This document shows positions 23,382 through 32,930 of a stretch of 64,000 nt of DNA, in pieces. How positions within the stretch are numbered: position 1 is the first letter of the stretch; the number at the start of each line of letters is the position of its first letter. Source of the DNA: Luidia sarsii (lineage: Eukaryota > Echinodermata > Asteroidea > Paxillosida > Luidiidae); contig OX465107.1 in the NCBI GenBank assembly GCA_949987565.1, positions 20,642,064-20,706,063 on the forward strand. Reading direction: 5' to 3'. The translations under genes and the position numbers were made by a program. The notes below the pieces were generated by a model. That model saw only the letters and a program-made list of their open reading frames with translations, was not told where the DNA came from and made no database searches.

Positions 23382-24590
23382 CTGCACACCGAAGACAGTG
23401 CAAATGGTCAGGTGGGCTTGTCAAGAGATGTCACCGGTCACTGATGGTCATTCATGGTCACACCTAGTCAGTGATACTCAGTGAGATGTTCTCGGTGAGA
23501 TGTCATTGGTCACTGATGGTCATACATGGTCACAACTAGTCAGTGATCTTCAATGACATGTCGTCGGTATCCAATGGTCACGAATAGTCAATGATACCCA
23601 GTGAGATGTCACTGGTCACTGATGGTCATTCATTGTCACAACTAGTCAGTGATACTTCATTGCCCATTCAAGGTTGCTAGTGATCATCCATGATCATCAA
23701 TGGAGACTAAGATCCTAATCGGTCAGCAAAGGTCACTTGAGGTCACTCGTCACCAATGGTCACTCATGGCCACTCTTGTCACAAATAGTCACAAATGATC
23801 ATCAGTGATCATCACTGGTCACTCATGGCCACCCGTGTCACAAATAGTCACACATGATCATCCGTGGTCATCACTGGTCACACATGATCATCAGTGGTCA
23901 TCACTGGTCACTCATGGCCACCCGTGTCACAAATAGTCACACATGATCATCAGTGGTCATCACTGGTCACACATGATCATCAGTGGTCATCACTGGTCAC
24001 TCATGGCCACCCGTGTCACAAATAGTCACACATGATCATCCGTGGTCATCACTGGTCACACATGATCATCAGTGGTCATCACTGGTCACTCATGGCCACC
24101 CGTGTCACAAATAGTCACACATGATCATCAGTGGTCATCACTGGTCACTCATGGCCACCCGTGTCACAAATAGTCACACATGATCATCCGTGGTCATCAC
24201 TGGTCACACATGATCATCCGTGGTCATCACTGGTCACACATGATCATCAGTGGTCATCACTGGTCACTCATGGCCAGCCGTGTCACAAATAGTCACACAT
24301 GATCATCCGTGGTCATCACTGGTCACACATGATCATCCGTGGTCATCACTGGTCACACATGATCATCAGTGGTCATCACTGGTCACTCATGGCCAGCCGT
24401 GTCACAAATAGTCACACATGATCATCCGTGGTCATCACTGGTCACACATGATCATCAGTGGTCATCACTGGTCACTCATGGCCACCCGTGTCACAAAGGG
24501 TCACGGATACCAATATGTGGCACTACCTTTCTCGAGGTGAAGGTGGGACATTGGGGAAAGGAAAGTAAAGGGTCCTTCTCTCTCTCTTAC
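23382..24590 (-). other. CELF: CELF intron H-I, mostly minisatellite
   Basis: A 1209-nt intron with donor GTAAGA (next to exon H) and acceptor TGTGCAG. Nearly all of it is the GGTCA-rich tandem array annotated separately. Confidence 0.9.
23420..24502. repeat. GGTCA-rich modular minisatellite filling the last CELF intron
   Basis: The left third (to about 23750) is diverged. The right part is homogenised from two modules: about 30 bp (GGTCATCACTGGTCACACAT plus GATCATCAGT) and about 59 bp, which adds GGCCA(C/G)CCGTGTCACAAATA. Eight copies of the long module occur, spaced roughly 59, 89 or 118 bp apart, so short modules are inserted zero, one or two at a time. Confidence 0.9.
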
Positions 24591-24734
24591 CAAAACACTT
24601 GCTGAGGTTGGTGTTCTTGTCAATGAATACCTTGGCACTGACCACAGTGCCAAACGGAGCAAAGGCCTGCAGCAGGTCGCTGTCCGTAAACTCCTGGGGC
24701 AGGTGGTAGATGAACAGGTTGGCACCGTCGGGAC
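24591..24734 (-). CDS. CELF: CELF exon H, first half of RRM3
   Basis: The exon is 144 nt, phase 1 to phase 1, between acceptor CCCTTCAG and donor GTAAGA. It encodes [18 protein letters not shown], then [18 protein letters not shown] and [15 protein letters not shown]2 is LFIYHL. The 144-nt size and both junction positions agree with the corresponding vertebrate CELF exon as I recall it. RRM3 provides one of the GU-rich RNA-binding surfaces of the protein. This is the best-conserved piece in the window. Confidence 0.97.
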
Positions 24735-25122
24735 CTGAAGGGACAGGGACGAGGAGAGGAGAGGAGAGGAAATCCAAAATCAAAATTCAAAGGCTCAGTA
24801 AAAATAGCAAACATACGTTTCTGATATCAATCATATTACGTCCTATAATTCAACACAGCATCCTCCACTATACAGATTCAACTCCACTCAGCAACCTCAA
24901 CCAGCTCAGTGGACACGTGGGTGAGACGTCTGCACAAGGGAGCAGAAGTCAAGGTATCAAATCCAGCTGGAGCTGCCTGTGTTTCTTCAGTCAGGCAATC
25001 GGGCAAAACGCTTGGTTTAAGCGTTCTTATTAAGCGTCAAACAGGGCAAACCTTCATTTGAATTCCAATGTTCCATTGACAGAATCAAATCACTAGCCCT
25101 ATCCTTTTTAAGCCCTCATAGT

Positions 25123-25518
25123 TTAACGAGGCTTGACATGGCCCAATATTTCCAAGATGACTTGAAGGCATTTCTGTAATATTCTATTAACTTTAGTGGC
25201 CTCTTTTGGTGCTGCACATCCAAATCTGATTGAAGCTGCATTATTTGGAGGAAAATTCATTAGCCAATTGACGGATAACTTCTCGGAAAGGAAAAATTTG
25301 CTTGTGCGAAGGTTCGACGCACATGCTTTATTGGAGGCAGCCCAGCGTTCTTGGTTCCGAGGGAATGGAAACAAAATTGGATTTGGGAATTTAACTCTCA
25401 ACATCACGTCCGAAGTCTGTAGACTGCTAGCATTCAGGTCTTCCATTACCCTGACCCCAGCTGAGGAAAGATAGCCTGGTCCGTCAATTGCATCATGTTG
25501 GGGTGCATAATAATCCAA
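25123..25518. pseudogene. Possible exonic or retroelement remnant, open on both strands
   Basis: About 130 codons are open on the minus strand (containing NQERWAASNKACASNLRTSK) and about 92 on the plus strand (containing GAAHPNLIEAALFGGKFIS). The sequence is not low-complexity, unlike other long open frames in the window. The plus frame is preceded by a pyrimidine-rich acceptor-like TTAACTTTAG. I do not recognise either translation; a transposon or processed-gene fragment is the likeliest explanation. Confidence 0.25.
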
Positions 25519-25734
25519 TTAACTCCTTTCAGTATGTTGTCAGCAGACTTCTGGGTCTCAAAGACACTCACAACAAGCATCAATTCTGTTTTCTTCTAAC
25601 GTCCTGTTTTGCCTACTTGTTTCGCTAAACCGTCTGGTTGCCAAGTTTCACATTCAAACTGAGGTACACCGCGATTGCTTTATATTAAATCAAACGAGAC
25701 AACCAGACAAAGGAGACAGTTTGTGAACTTGTGA

Positions 25735-25885
25735 AAAAATGGCAAAGAAAACTTTGACTGGACCTAGACTTGAACCTGAGACCTCTAGTATTTTGTACCA
25801 GCGGTCTTACCAGCTTAACTATCCACCCCTTAGATGGCGGCCTTTCCAAAATAGTAAACAAGTCTTTGCCGGGGTGGGGGTGTCA
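25735..25885 (-). repeat. tRNA-derived SINE, minus orientation
   Basis: Runs from AAATGGCAAAGAAAACTTTG (3' tail complement) through the B-box complement to the A-box region TTAACTATCCACCCCTTAGA, and the 5' extension AAGTCTTTGCCGGGGTGGGG. Full-length copy including the family head. Confidence 0.8.
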
Positions 25886-26149
25886 GTCAAACTGCCATAT
25901 ATCTCCAGGGGGTACACCCCCATTCTCATTCAGATGCAAACAAACCATTCTTGTGAACCTGGCTACAACAGTTCCAGAACCGCACAAAGCCTTTTCATTT
26001 CAAGCCCCAAAAATGGAAAAACTACCTGGTATGAATTGGCAGATGTTTCTGTGTTTGATGACAAACAAGTTTTTTGAAGAAAAAAAAAAAATTTAAAGGA
26101 GAAGAAACTATTGAGCAATCAACAAGTTTTTTTTTTAATCACATCTTAC

Positions 26150-26215
26150 CTTCTTTTTGCTTGGTGTTCAAAGCTTGCTGCTGGAAATTGGCTCCAAATC
26201 CGTTTGAAAATTGTG
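26150..26215 (-). CDS. CELF: CELF exon G, linker segment before RRM3
   Basis: The exon is 66 nt (22 codons), phase 1 to 1, between acceptor CATCTTTTAG and donor GTAAGA. It encodes AQFSNGFGANFQQQALNTKQ, then KE. The end, KQKE followed by the Gly split into exon H, matches the SQKEG that precedes RRM3 in vertebrate CELF1/2. The rest (Gln/Asn/Phe-rich) differs from the vertebrate LPTLYNQ-type sequence. Skippable without frameshift. Confidence 0.93.
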
Positions 26216-26484
26216 CTAAAAGATGGGAGAAAGAGCAAACAAAGAGACTGAATAGTAATGTTGTCAGATGCTGTGGGAAGGACAGGTCCTAGGTGAACAG
26301 ATATCTTATCATGGCCGACTACGAAAGATCTTGAGGGCTATGTTTTGGGGGGGATCTGGTTCCAAATTCAGCTTTTGAAAAATGTCGAAAAACAGCAATC
26401 AAAGTTCAATTGGTCAATTTACTTCCAAACAACGGAAAAGAAAACATGACTAGGAGATATTCAAAATGATTAGGAAAAAAACAA

Positions 26485-26605
26485 AATGGCAACGAGAATT
26501 TAACTGGACCAGGACTCAAACCAAGCTCTCTGGTGTGAAGTGCCAGCACTCTTACCACCTGAGCTATCCAGCCCTTAGGTGGCAGGCTTCCCTAAACACC
26601 CAAAC
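26485..26605 (-). repeat. tRNA-derived SINE, minus orientation
   Basis: AAAATGGCAACGAG tail complement, ACTGGACCAGGACTCAAACC B-box complement, then TTACCACCTGAGCTATCCAG, the A-box complement. Same family as the copy at 31229. Confidence 0.78.
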
Positions 26606-26966
26606 AACCTTTGCTTTTCCCTCGTTCTCTTTGTGTATGCTTCCCAGTTGCATGATGTATTCTCATTTGTTACAGTTACACTGCTACGCTGTGCTGCTTC
26701 TCAAATTGTCTGCGCCTAACTAAGCTCGACATATCAAAATCATTCTTTGCCCATCTTCTGTCAGCCGTATCTTATTACTACTTTCCCATTCCTGCCTGGG
26801 TTTGTATTCCCCTCAGGGAGAGGTCCCACTGTTATCAAAACAACAGGGTCTCCTAGGTGTTGAGACTTGCCTATGGCGGCGGTTTATTTTTAGTCAGCAT
26901 GCAGTCAGCTTTGCACTGCTTTTATATTTCAGAGTGAAATAAAACCGTTTTCCCCCAATACACATA

Positions 26967-27147
26967 CAGTGGAACTTTGCTTTAATTAACGAATGACAAT
27001 ATACCAAATGTTTGGCTATAACGAATAAGCCCTTTGGCTCCCGATTTTTCTGTACAAAATATGTGGCTGCAAATGGTATAACGAACGACCGCTATACCGA
27101 ACAATTTTGATGGATCCCGGGACGTTCGTTATAGCGACGTTCCACTG
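26967..27147. mobile_element. 181-bp Tc1/mariner-pogo-type MITE with TA target-site duplication
   Basis: Terminal inverted repeats are CAGTGGAACTTTGCTTTAAT on the left and, complemented from the right end, CAGTGGAACGTCGCTATAAC followed by GAACG. Both ends are flanked by TA (26965-26966 and 27148-27149). Internal near-palindromic TATAACGAA units are present. There is no transposase. CAGT termini with a TA duplication are typical of pogo/Tigger-like non-autonomous elements. Confidence 0.9.
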
Positions 27148-27180
27148 TACCTCCATTATGTGATTATGTTGAGTTTATGA

Positions 27181-27223
27181 CCCCCCCCCCCCCCCCCCCC
27201 CCCGCAAAAAAAAAAAAAACTCT
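27181..27223 (+). repeat. Poly-C followed by poly-A
   Basis: About 22 C, then GC, then about 14 A. Equivalent to T-then-G on the other strand. Confidence 0.9.
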
Positions 27224-27659
27224 AAAAAATCCAGTTGATAAACCAATGTGACTGGCATGCAGAGTATGTCTGGCATCTGGCAGGCAGAAATTAACTCATG
27301 CAGAATTATTTGGACGTGAATTTCAGACCGTAGTTATTGGCTTCTCTCAAATGTTCTCTTCCCAAAAATATATATAAACAAAAAACAGAGAAAAAGATAA
27401 ATTCCTGTGGAAACAAAAAAAATGAACTCGGCACACACACAGTATAGAGGGTGAGACAAAAAAACGGCAATTAACACTCACAGCATTTAGTAATGGTCAG
27501 TCAATACTCAGTGGACAAAGTATATCAAAAAAGTCAGTGGGTGTGAGAGACAGGGGATGAGTGGCACACGCCAGCCAGGTCATAAAAAACACAAGCAAGG
27601 ACAGACTAGATCGTCAACTGGTAGCCAGGGCGACATAACAGCTTGAGAGCAAGGCTAGC

Positions 27660-27915
27660 TTTTGAAAATTGTTTTTTTTGGGGGGGGTGTTTTGTTTTTC
27701 TTTTCTTTTTCGGAGGGGCGGGGGCGTAGTAGGGATTTGGGCGGATGGTTGACTGCTCTAATCAGAAGCCTAGGTAGGACAAAAGGTGGGTGTGTGAGTG
27801 TTTGGGGAAGGAAGGGGGGCAGAGGGGGGCTCACGTTTGCACCAACCGACTGCTGAGCAAGGTGTTTTATTTTTCTTTGGCCTTTTTTTTTTTTAAGGGG
27901 GGGGGGGGGAATCAC
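27660..27915 (+). repeat. T/G homopolymer and G-rich low-complexity tract
   Basis: T8G8 near 27668-27686 and T13-AA-G12 near 27885-27909, with GGGGCGGGGGCG and GGGGGGCAGAGGGGGG between. No coding content. Confidence 0.75.
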
Positions 27916-28083
27916 AAGAGGTTGCGAACTGGAGTCAGAATGTTCATCCCACCTCTGCCAGAGATCTCCCCCTTTTGGCCAGCATGACTGGCTTCAAGGA
28001 TCATAGCTGCCGCCAAAACTATCAGCCTATCTATATTGTAAAAAACCAATAACAAAATGGCTAGGAGGGAGTCAGCTTTAGCT

Positions 28084-28375
28084 GCTGCTAGGGGATAGGA
28101 GTAGGGGGCAGGGGGTAGGGGGTAGGGGTACAGGGGTCAGGGGGTAAGGGGGTAGGGGGTAGGGGGGTAGGGGATAGGGGGTAGGGGAAGTGGTGTAGGG
28201 AGCAGGGGTAGGGGGCAGGAGGTCTGTGGTAGGACTGGGCAGAGGGGTAGCGTGCAGGGGGATAGGGGATAGAGGGTAGAGGGTGGGGGGCAGGGGGGTA
28301 GAGGTAGAGGGTAGGGGGCAGAGTGGTAGCGGGCAGGGGGTAGGGGGCAGGGTGTAGGGAGCAGGGAGGATTTGG
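28084..28375 (+). repeat. (GGGGGTAGGGGGCA)n minisatellite beside the exon F donor
   Basis: Irregular tandem of GGGGTAG, GGGGCAG and GGGGATAG units covering nearly 300 bp and ending about 30 nt from the exon F 5' splice site at 28403. The sense RNA is CCCCUAC-rich; the template strand is G-quadruplex prone. Confidence 0.85.
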
Positions 28376-28403
28376 GTCTGTAGAGCTCCTAGTGCACCTT
28401 TAC

Positions 28404-28553
28404 CTGCGTACTGCTGTATTCCCGAGTAGGCCTGAGTCAGGGCATTTAAGTCCAGTCCAGTTGTGCTAGTATTGCCGGTGCCAAGGCCACCTCCAAACCC
28501 CGAACCGGAGCCAAGCCCGTTCATCCCACTCATTCCACTGCCCATGCCCGAAC
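28404..28553 (-). CDS. CELF: CELF exon F, Gly-rich linker with LTQAYSGIQQYA motif
   Basis: The exon is 150 nt (50 codons), phase 1 to 1, between acceptor CCCTGAAG and donor GTAAAG. It starts with a Gly/Ser/Met-rich stretch (GSGMGSGMSGMNGLGSG), then LDLNALTQAYSGIQQYA. The last part is a signature of the CELF1/2 linker, where vertebrates have ALTQAYSGIQQYAAAA. CELF3-6 have a different continuation, which supports the CELF1/2 assignment. The acceptor has only a modest pyrimidine tract. Confidence 0.95.
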
Positions 28554-29307
28554 CTTCAGGGTCAAAGTGTAAAGGTCAGGCATCATGCGATTGCAACGGC
28601 ATCCAGTCGGAGAGGCTGGTTGGAGAGGGGGGGGGGGGACTGCGGGAGGCGGTCCAATTCTCCGGTGGCACAAAATCCCACGCGGACGGGAGGGGAAAGA
28701 GGGAGGGAAGGTGTGGGGTTGAGGGAAAGGGGTAGGGGACAGACAAATTCGGTTTGGGGCCCATTTCATTTCAGGTTAATTTCGGGATAAGTTTAAGCCT
28801 CTGAGAAAGGTCCTGCTAGGATTTGAATGTCAGGCTCTCTCTTTGTTGTGATTCAGTATTTGCATTTCGGCCATTTCAGTCAGTAAGCAGCTTGCAATTT
28901 TCATGCAATCTGGCAAATTGCTTCGTCTCTCCACAAACTGAACTGATCACAAACCCAGTGTGTGTGGCCCTCTCAAACAATTTCAGAAAGAAAAAAAAAA
29001 TCAGAAGTAAATGGATAAGTAGAGATGACAAAATGGCCAAACAATTGAAAACCGTGGGAGAGGACAGCAGAATTTGGAAAAAATAGAAGACAACATTGTT
29101 TTGTGTCCAAAATCGAGTGTGTGCAACGGCGTTTGATTGGTACAAAATATACATGCAGAATCAGGGCCCTCTGATGTACATGTAGACAAACCTTCCCCCC
29201 CTTTTCGTCAGTTGTTTACCTCTGTAGAAATACCCATGGGAAAGGGGTGTTTGAACTGGGTGGGCTGGGGAAGAGTGGTCCGTCTGAGACCAAAGTCACT
29301 GGTTTGG

Positions 29308-29310
<3 letters not shown>

Positions 29311-29338
<28 letters not shown>

Positions 29339-29347
29339 GGGGGGGGG
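29311..29347 (+). repeat. Poly-T (about 28) followed by poly-G (about 9)
   Basis: The longest of the T-then-G homopolymer pairs in the window. Confidence 0.9.
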
Positions 29348-30224
29348 CAGTGTTTTCATACAATTCCTTCAAAGAAACAACAATTGGTAAAAGACAAAGG
29401 AGGAAAAGAGAGCAGGGGAAGTGTGAAGTGTGAAATGTGCAAAGAAACAAAAACAAAAATGAAAATAAGGGTGATCAGATTCTTTGGAAAAATAAAATAA
29501 AAAATGCACAAAAAATAAAATAAAAGGAAAAACGGAACACTTCCAAAATGGAAGAAAATGCGTTGCGTCGCGACAGACGACTCGGCGGCTCAGAATCCAC
29601 AAATTCTGGGACCTCTTCCTAAGATAACGTCGCTTGGTGCAAACTTGGTTCGTGCGTTGTTGGAAGCCAAGCCACCTCCACTGCGTTGAATGTTAGGGGA
29701 TGGTGGGAGGGGAAAGGGGGGGGCGAACAATTCAAAGCGCGACCAAGATACAAGCAGGGTAAGGTGAGCATCTCCAAAATTTGTACCACCAAAAAAAAAT
29801 AAAAAAAAAATAAAAAAAAAAATTGCTACATGGATTTTTATTCAGAAACGTACACACCCATTTTTTTTTTCGGATGGGATTTTTTCTCTCAAAAAGTGCA
29901 GAAAAACATTTTTTTTAGTGGTCACCAGGGAAACCACAGAAACGGCAAACCATAGGGGAGGATCCACAGCACTTCAAGCAAACCTACCCTGAGTACTGGA
30001 ATCCCACGAGCTACGCTCAGCAGGCTGGCTGGGGAACGCTCGCAACGGCTTACTGCCCGCTGTCAATTTTTGTCAATTTGATTTGGGGGGGGGGGGGATG
30101 GGGTGGTAGATTTTATTATGATTATTAATCTTGTTCATAAACAAAAGAGAGGGTGATGACAAGCATATTCTTGTAGCGATCAGTCCTTAAATCCATTGGT
30201 TTGTGAGGGCAGGGGACCAGTGGT

Positions 30225-30370
30225 GGATTGCAACGAACTCTTCGCAACGTGCGACCAATCGTAAGACCACAGGTGAGAAATCCTGCGACCTATCGCATGT
30301 GCGATGGATTATCCGTCGTGAGTAGGGTTAGGATGGATCGTAAGGCTTTGTGAAATCCAACCCTGCGTGT
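30225..30370 (+). repeat. Dispersed repeat, copy 1 (shared with 52228)
   Basis: Shared words with 52228-52376 in the same order include GCAACGTGC, ATCGCA, GGTTATCCGTCGT (GGATTATCCGTCGT here) and AATCCA(A/G)CCC. Diverged, non-coding. Confidence 0.55.
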
Positions 30371-31103
30371 ATTGAGAATGGGGGGGGGGGAGAGAGGCGG
30401 TTTCATTAACTGTTTTCTTGGGTAACTAAGGGTGGTGAACATAAACCATGATACTCAAAGGTCATTGCAAAAGCAGACAAATTAAACAAAATGAAAAAGC
30501 ACAAGGAAAGCAAATGGAAGCATTGTTTCTATTGCTGCATTTCTAGTGCGCGAGGAAGAAAAAAATTGATGATTTTCCCTCATCTCCACATGAAAAACAA
30601 AAATGAAATGAACAAAAGCTACATGTAGGAAGTGGTGCTGTTTTTCTGGCTGGGGCAAACAGGGAAAATCTGTCTAGTGCCTGGCTTGTGCTTCAGACTC
30701 TACAACGAGGACAATGGAAGAGTCCATGACAAGGGTGAGGAGGTGAAGGAACATTCAGCCTGGTGCCTGGCCACTACTGCATGCGGATGTTCAGTGAGGA
30801 GGTGGGGTGCTTGATTTTTGTTGTTGTGGTGGTGGTGAAGTTGAAAATGAAGCAATCTGTAATAGTTAAATGGATTATGGAGCCACAACACAAATACAAA
30901 AACGTCTGCACGAAACAAACACAGCACAAAAGACAAGGACACACGGTGTAATTGGCCAACCCATATCAGTCAGATGACTCAAATCAAAATCCAAAAAATA
31001 TTCTACCAGAAATTCTTAATTTTTCTCATATTCCATTCCACATTTAACCATTTGCTAATGTGAGGATTCAAATTATAATGTGAAGCTCTTCTGGATTTAA
31101 GGT

Positions 31104-31220
31104 GATATACAAAAATGTTGCAAACTGCTTACTGACTAAAATTACCAAAATGCAAATCTAAAAATTTAGTGGGCCTGACGTTTCAATCCTAGCAGGACCT
31201 TTCTCATAAGCAGAGGGTTT
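31104..31220 (+). repeat. Dispersed repeat carrying the GATCCTAGCAGGACC core
   Basis: The block from GATATACAAAAATGTTGC through CTGCTTACTGACTAAAATTA to GGGCCTGACGTTTCAATCCT closely matches 49102-49200, giving a longer definition of this element of more than 100 bp. Confidence 0.75.
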
Positions 31221-31228
31221 TCTCGAAA

Positions 31229-31375
31229 AAATGGCAAAGAAAAGTTTGACTTAACCGGGATTTGAACCCGAGACCACATGTTTTCCGTACCAGTGCTCTT
31301 ACCATCTGAGCTATCCAGCCCTTAGATGGTGGCCTTCCAAATGGTCAACTAGTCTTTGCCAGGGTGGGCACAATC
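31229..31375 (-). repeat. tRNA-derived SINE, minus orientation, full length
   Basis: From AAAATGGCAAAGAAAAGTTT to AGTCTTTGCCAGGGTGGG. On the minus strand it has the A box in GGATAGCTCAGATGGTAAGA, the B box in TCGGGTTCAAATCCCGGTT, and a family tail TTTCTTTGCCATTTTT. The anticodon-arm region CTGGTNCG(T/C)AAAAC in this family resembles a GCA (Cys-like) tRNA, but this is weak. Confidence 0.85.
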
Positions 31376-31824
31376 AGAACAAATCTAACCAAATGTTCAC
31401 TTGGATATTTTATCGGTGGGAGGAAAGGAGAATTAAGGAAAATAGAAGACAATTTCTTTCAGGGGAAAGAATGTCTAGCCTTTAGTGTTGGATCAGTGCA
31501 TGCATTTCTCATTCTACAGATTTTTTTTGGGAGGAAAACGATTCAGGTTGAGTATTTATTCTCTCTGCTCTGCTGGTGAGAATCTGGAACGTGAAAGCAT
31601 CAGCTTGTCTGAGAAATCAGAGCATGGGGACAGTTGATGTTAAAAAACAACAACCAAAAGTCAAATTGGACGAGTGGTAGGGGTACTACCCTCCACCATG
31701 TGCCCTATCATTCCTACCATGGGATGGGGGCTGGGGGTTTTAGGGGGGACTGAGGGGTGTCACACGACACAAACTTGGCAGGGCGGGGGAGGGAGGAGGT
31801 TGACAGCAAATGCAATCTGATTAT

Positions 31825-31891
31825 TACACACACACACACAAACCAACAACAGCACGGTACACGTGGCTTGAACCTGTGCGGCCTACCCACC

Positions 31892-31929
<38 letters not shown>
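31825..31929 (-). repeat. CA/TG microsatellites at the exon E donor
   Basis: Two CA tracts on the plus strand: about 31826-31840 and an uninterrupted run at 31899-31929. On the CELF sense strand these are UG repeats, and the longer one begins at position +7 of the exon E 5' splice site. Confidence 0.95.
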
Positions 31930-31931
<2 letters not shown>

Positions 31932-31935
31932 GTAC

Positions 31936-32001
31936 CTGTCATTCCGCCGAGTCCGAAGCCAGACCCTGATAGGCAGGACCCTGTGTTACCCATCATGGCA
32001 C
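31936..32001 (-). CDS. CELF: CELF exon E, 66-nt linker exon with UG repeat at its donor
   Basis: The exon is 66 nt (22 codons), phase 1 to 1, between acceptor CATCGCCACAG and donor GTACAT. It encodes GAMMGNTGSCLSGSGFGLGG, then MT. The donor is weak at +4 to +6 (CAT instead of AGT) and runs straight into (UG)15. Short length, symmetric phase, weak donor and an adjacent CELF-type binding tract make this a strong candidate cassette exon. Its sequence has no specific vertebrate counterpart I recognise, but the Gly/Ser/Met character matches exon F. Confidence 0.88.
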
Positions 32002-32715
32002 CTGTGGCGATGGAGGTTGGTGAGGGGAATGAGTTGGGAGGGGGGAAGGGGGAGGGGATCATGTGACCAGCAGGGGGAAAAAAAAGACGGGCAAAGAAAG
32101 CCCCAAAAAACAACTTTAAAGGGAAGTTCGCCCACTCCCAAAAATAAATGAAATGAAAAATAACAAATGATGTTTTTTGTAATTACAGTAAAAAAACAAA
32201 ACCAGAAAAAAAGATTCAGGAATGATAACCTGTCTTCAATTGAGAATAATTCATGAAGCGTATAATATTGTATATACTGCAAATACAAAACTGTATACAT
32301 TAAGATTTAATTTTTCTCTGCAACCCCAAATAAAGTGTCTGTTGAAAAGTTAAGTTACATTTGAGAATGTTTCAGCACCTGAGCTAGGAGAGCCTTGGTC
32401 CGACTGAGCACAGAGTGCAGGTGTTTTGGGTTTGTTTTTTTCTCACCGAAAAGTGAGCAAGTTGGTCGGAATTTGGCGGACAGAAAGGAGAGGCCGACGT
32501 TGCTCTGTGCCTCTCGGTGACAGCTCTATCTCTCACTCTGGTTCAGAAAATGCGGGGATTCTGTGTGGAAGCTGGTCTCGGGCAATGAAGGCGACGCCCA
32601 AATCTCTCACTTTGGTTCATACCCCCCCTTCCCTTCCCTTCCCAGCCTCCCCTACAGAGGCTGGACTAGGTCAGTAAAGGCAAGCTCCACCGCATGGTTG
32701 AGCCCACCTACCATA

Positions 32716-32930
32716 CCCTAGTTTCCACTGGATTTAAAAAAAAAAATGGGAAATTTAACCAAGACGATGGTTAAATTTCAAATGGGTAAATCTTACGACT
32801 GTTCCCTGTTGGACTTCCCGAGTTGGGAAATTCAACTGCGAGTGATAAAAGTAACCTAGGCTGGCAATTTGGCGTGACCTTTGAGGTTACATGTTGATCT
32901 CAATAGCCCGGGAAATGGAACCACTTCCGA
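32716..32930. mobile_element. Diverged copy of the TTTCCACTGGA MITE family
   Basis: TTTCCACTGGATTTAA and ACCAAGACGATGGTTAAATT correspond to TTTCCACTGGACTAAA and ACCAAGACGACGGTTAAATT at the start of the complete element at 50686-51072. The other end is degraded. Confidence 0.6.

Larger units (their letters stand above)
24735..26149 (-). other. CELF: CELF intron G-H
   Basis: A 1415-nt intron with donor GTAAGA and acceptor TTCAG. It contains a stretch open on both strands (25123-25518) and a minus-oriented SINE (25735-25885), otherwise unremarkable. Confidence 0.9.
26216..28403 (-). other. CELF: CELF intron F-G
   Basis: A 2188-nt intron, donor GTAAAG and acceptor TTTTAG. Holds a SINE (26485-26605), a 181-bp MITE (26967-27147), C22/A14 homopolymers (27181-27223), T/G-rich low complexity (27660-27915) and a G-rich minisatellite next to the donor (28084-28375). 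Confidence 0.9.
28554..31935 (-). other. CELF: CELF intron E-F
   Basis: A 3382-nt intron, donor GTACAT and acceptor CCTGAAG. Contains a copy of the GATCCTAGCAGGACC repeat (28803-28835), T28G9 (29311-29347), A/T homopolymers near 29790-29822, a repeat shared with 52228 (30225-30370), another dispersed-repeat copy (31104-31220), a SINE (31229-31375) and CA repeats at the donor end. Confidence 0.9.

Noticed and set aside
23420..24502. Possible CRISPR-like array
   Set aside because: No unique spacers: both modules are repeated, and it sits in an intron of an animal gene. It is a minisatellite.
24501..24725. Second minus-strand frame overlapping the RRM3 exon
   Set aside because: Shadow of exon H; the correct frame gives the RRM3 sequence with matching splice phases.
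31229..31375. Functional tRNA gene
   Set aside because: A and B boxes are present but acceptor and anticodon stems are degraded, and the same flanks recur at several loci, so it is a SINE.
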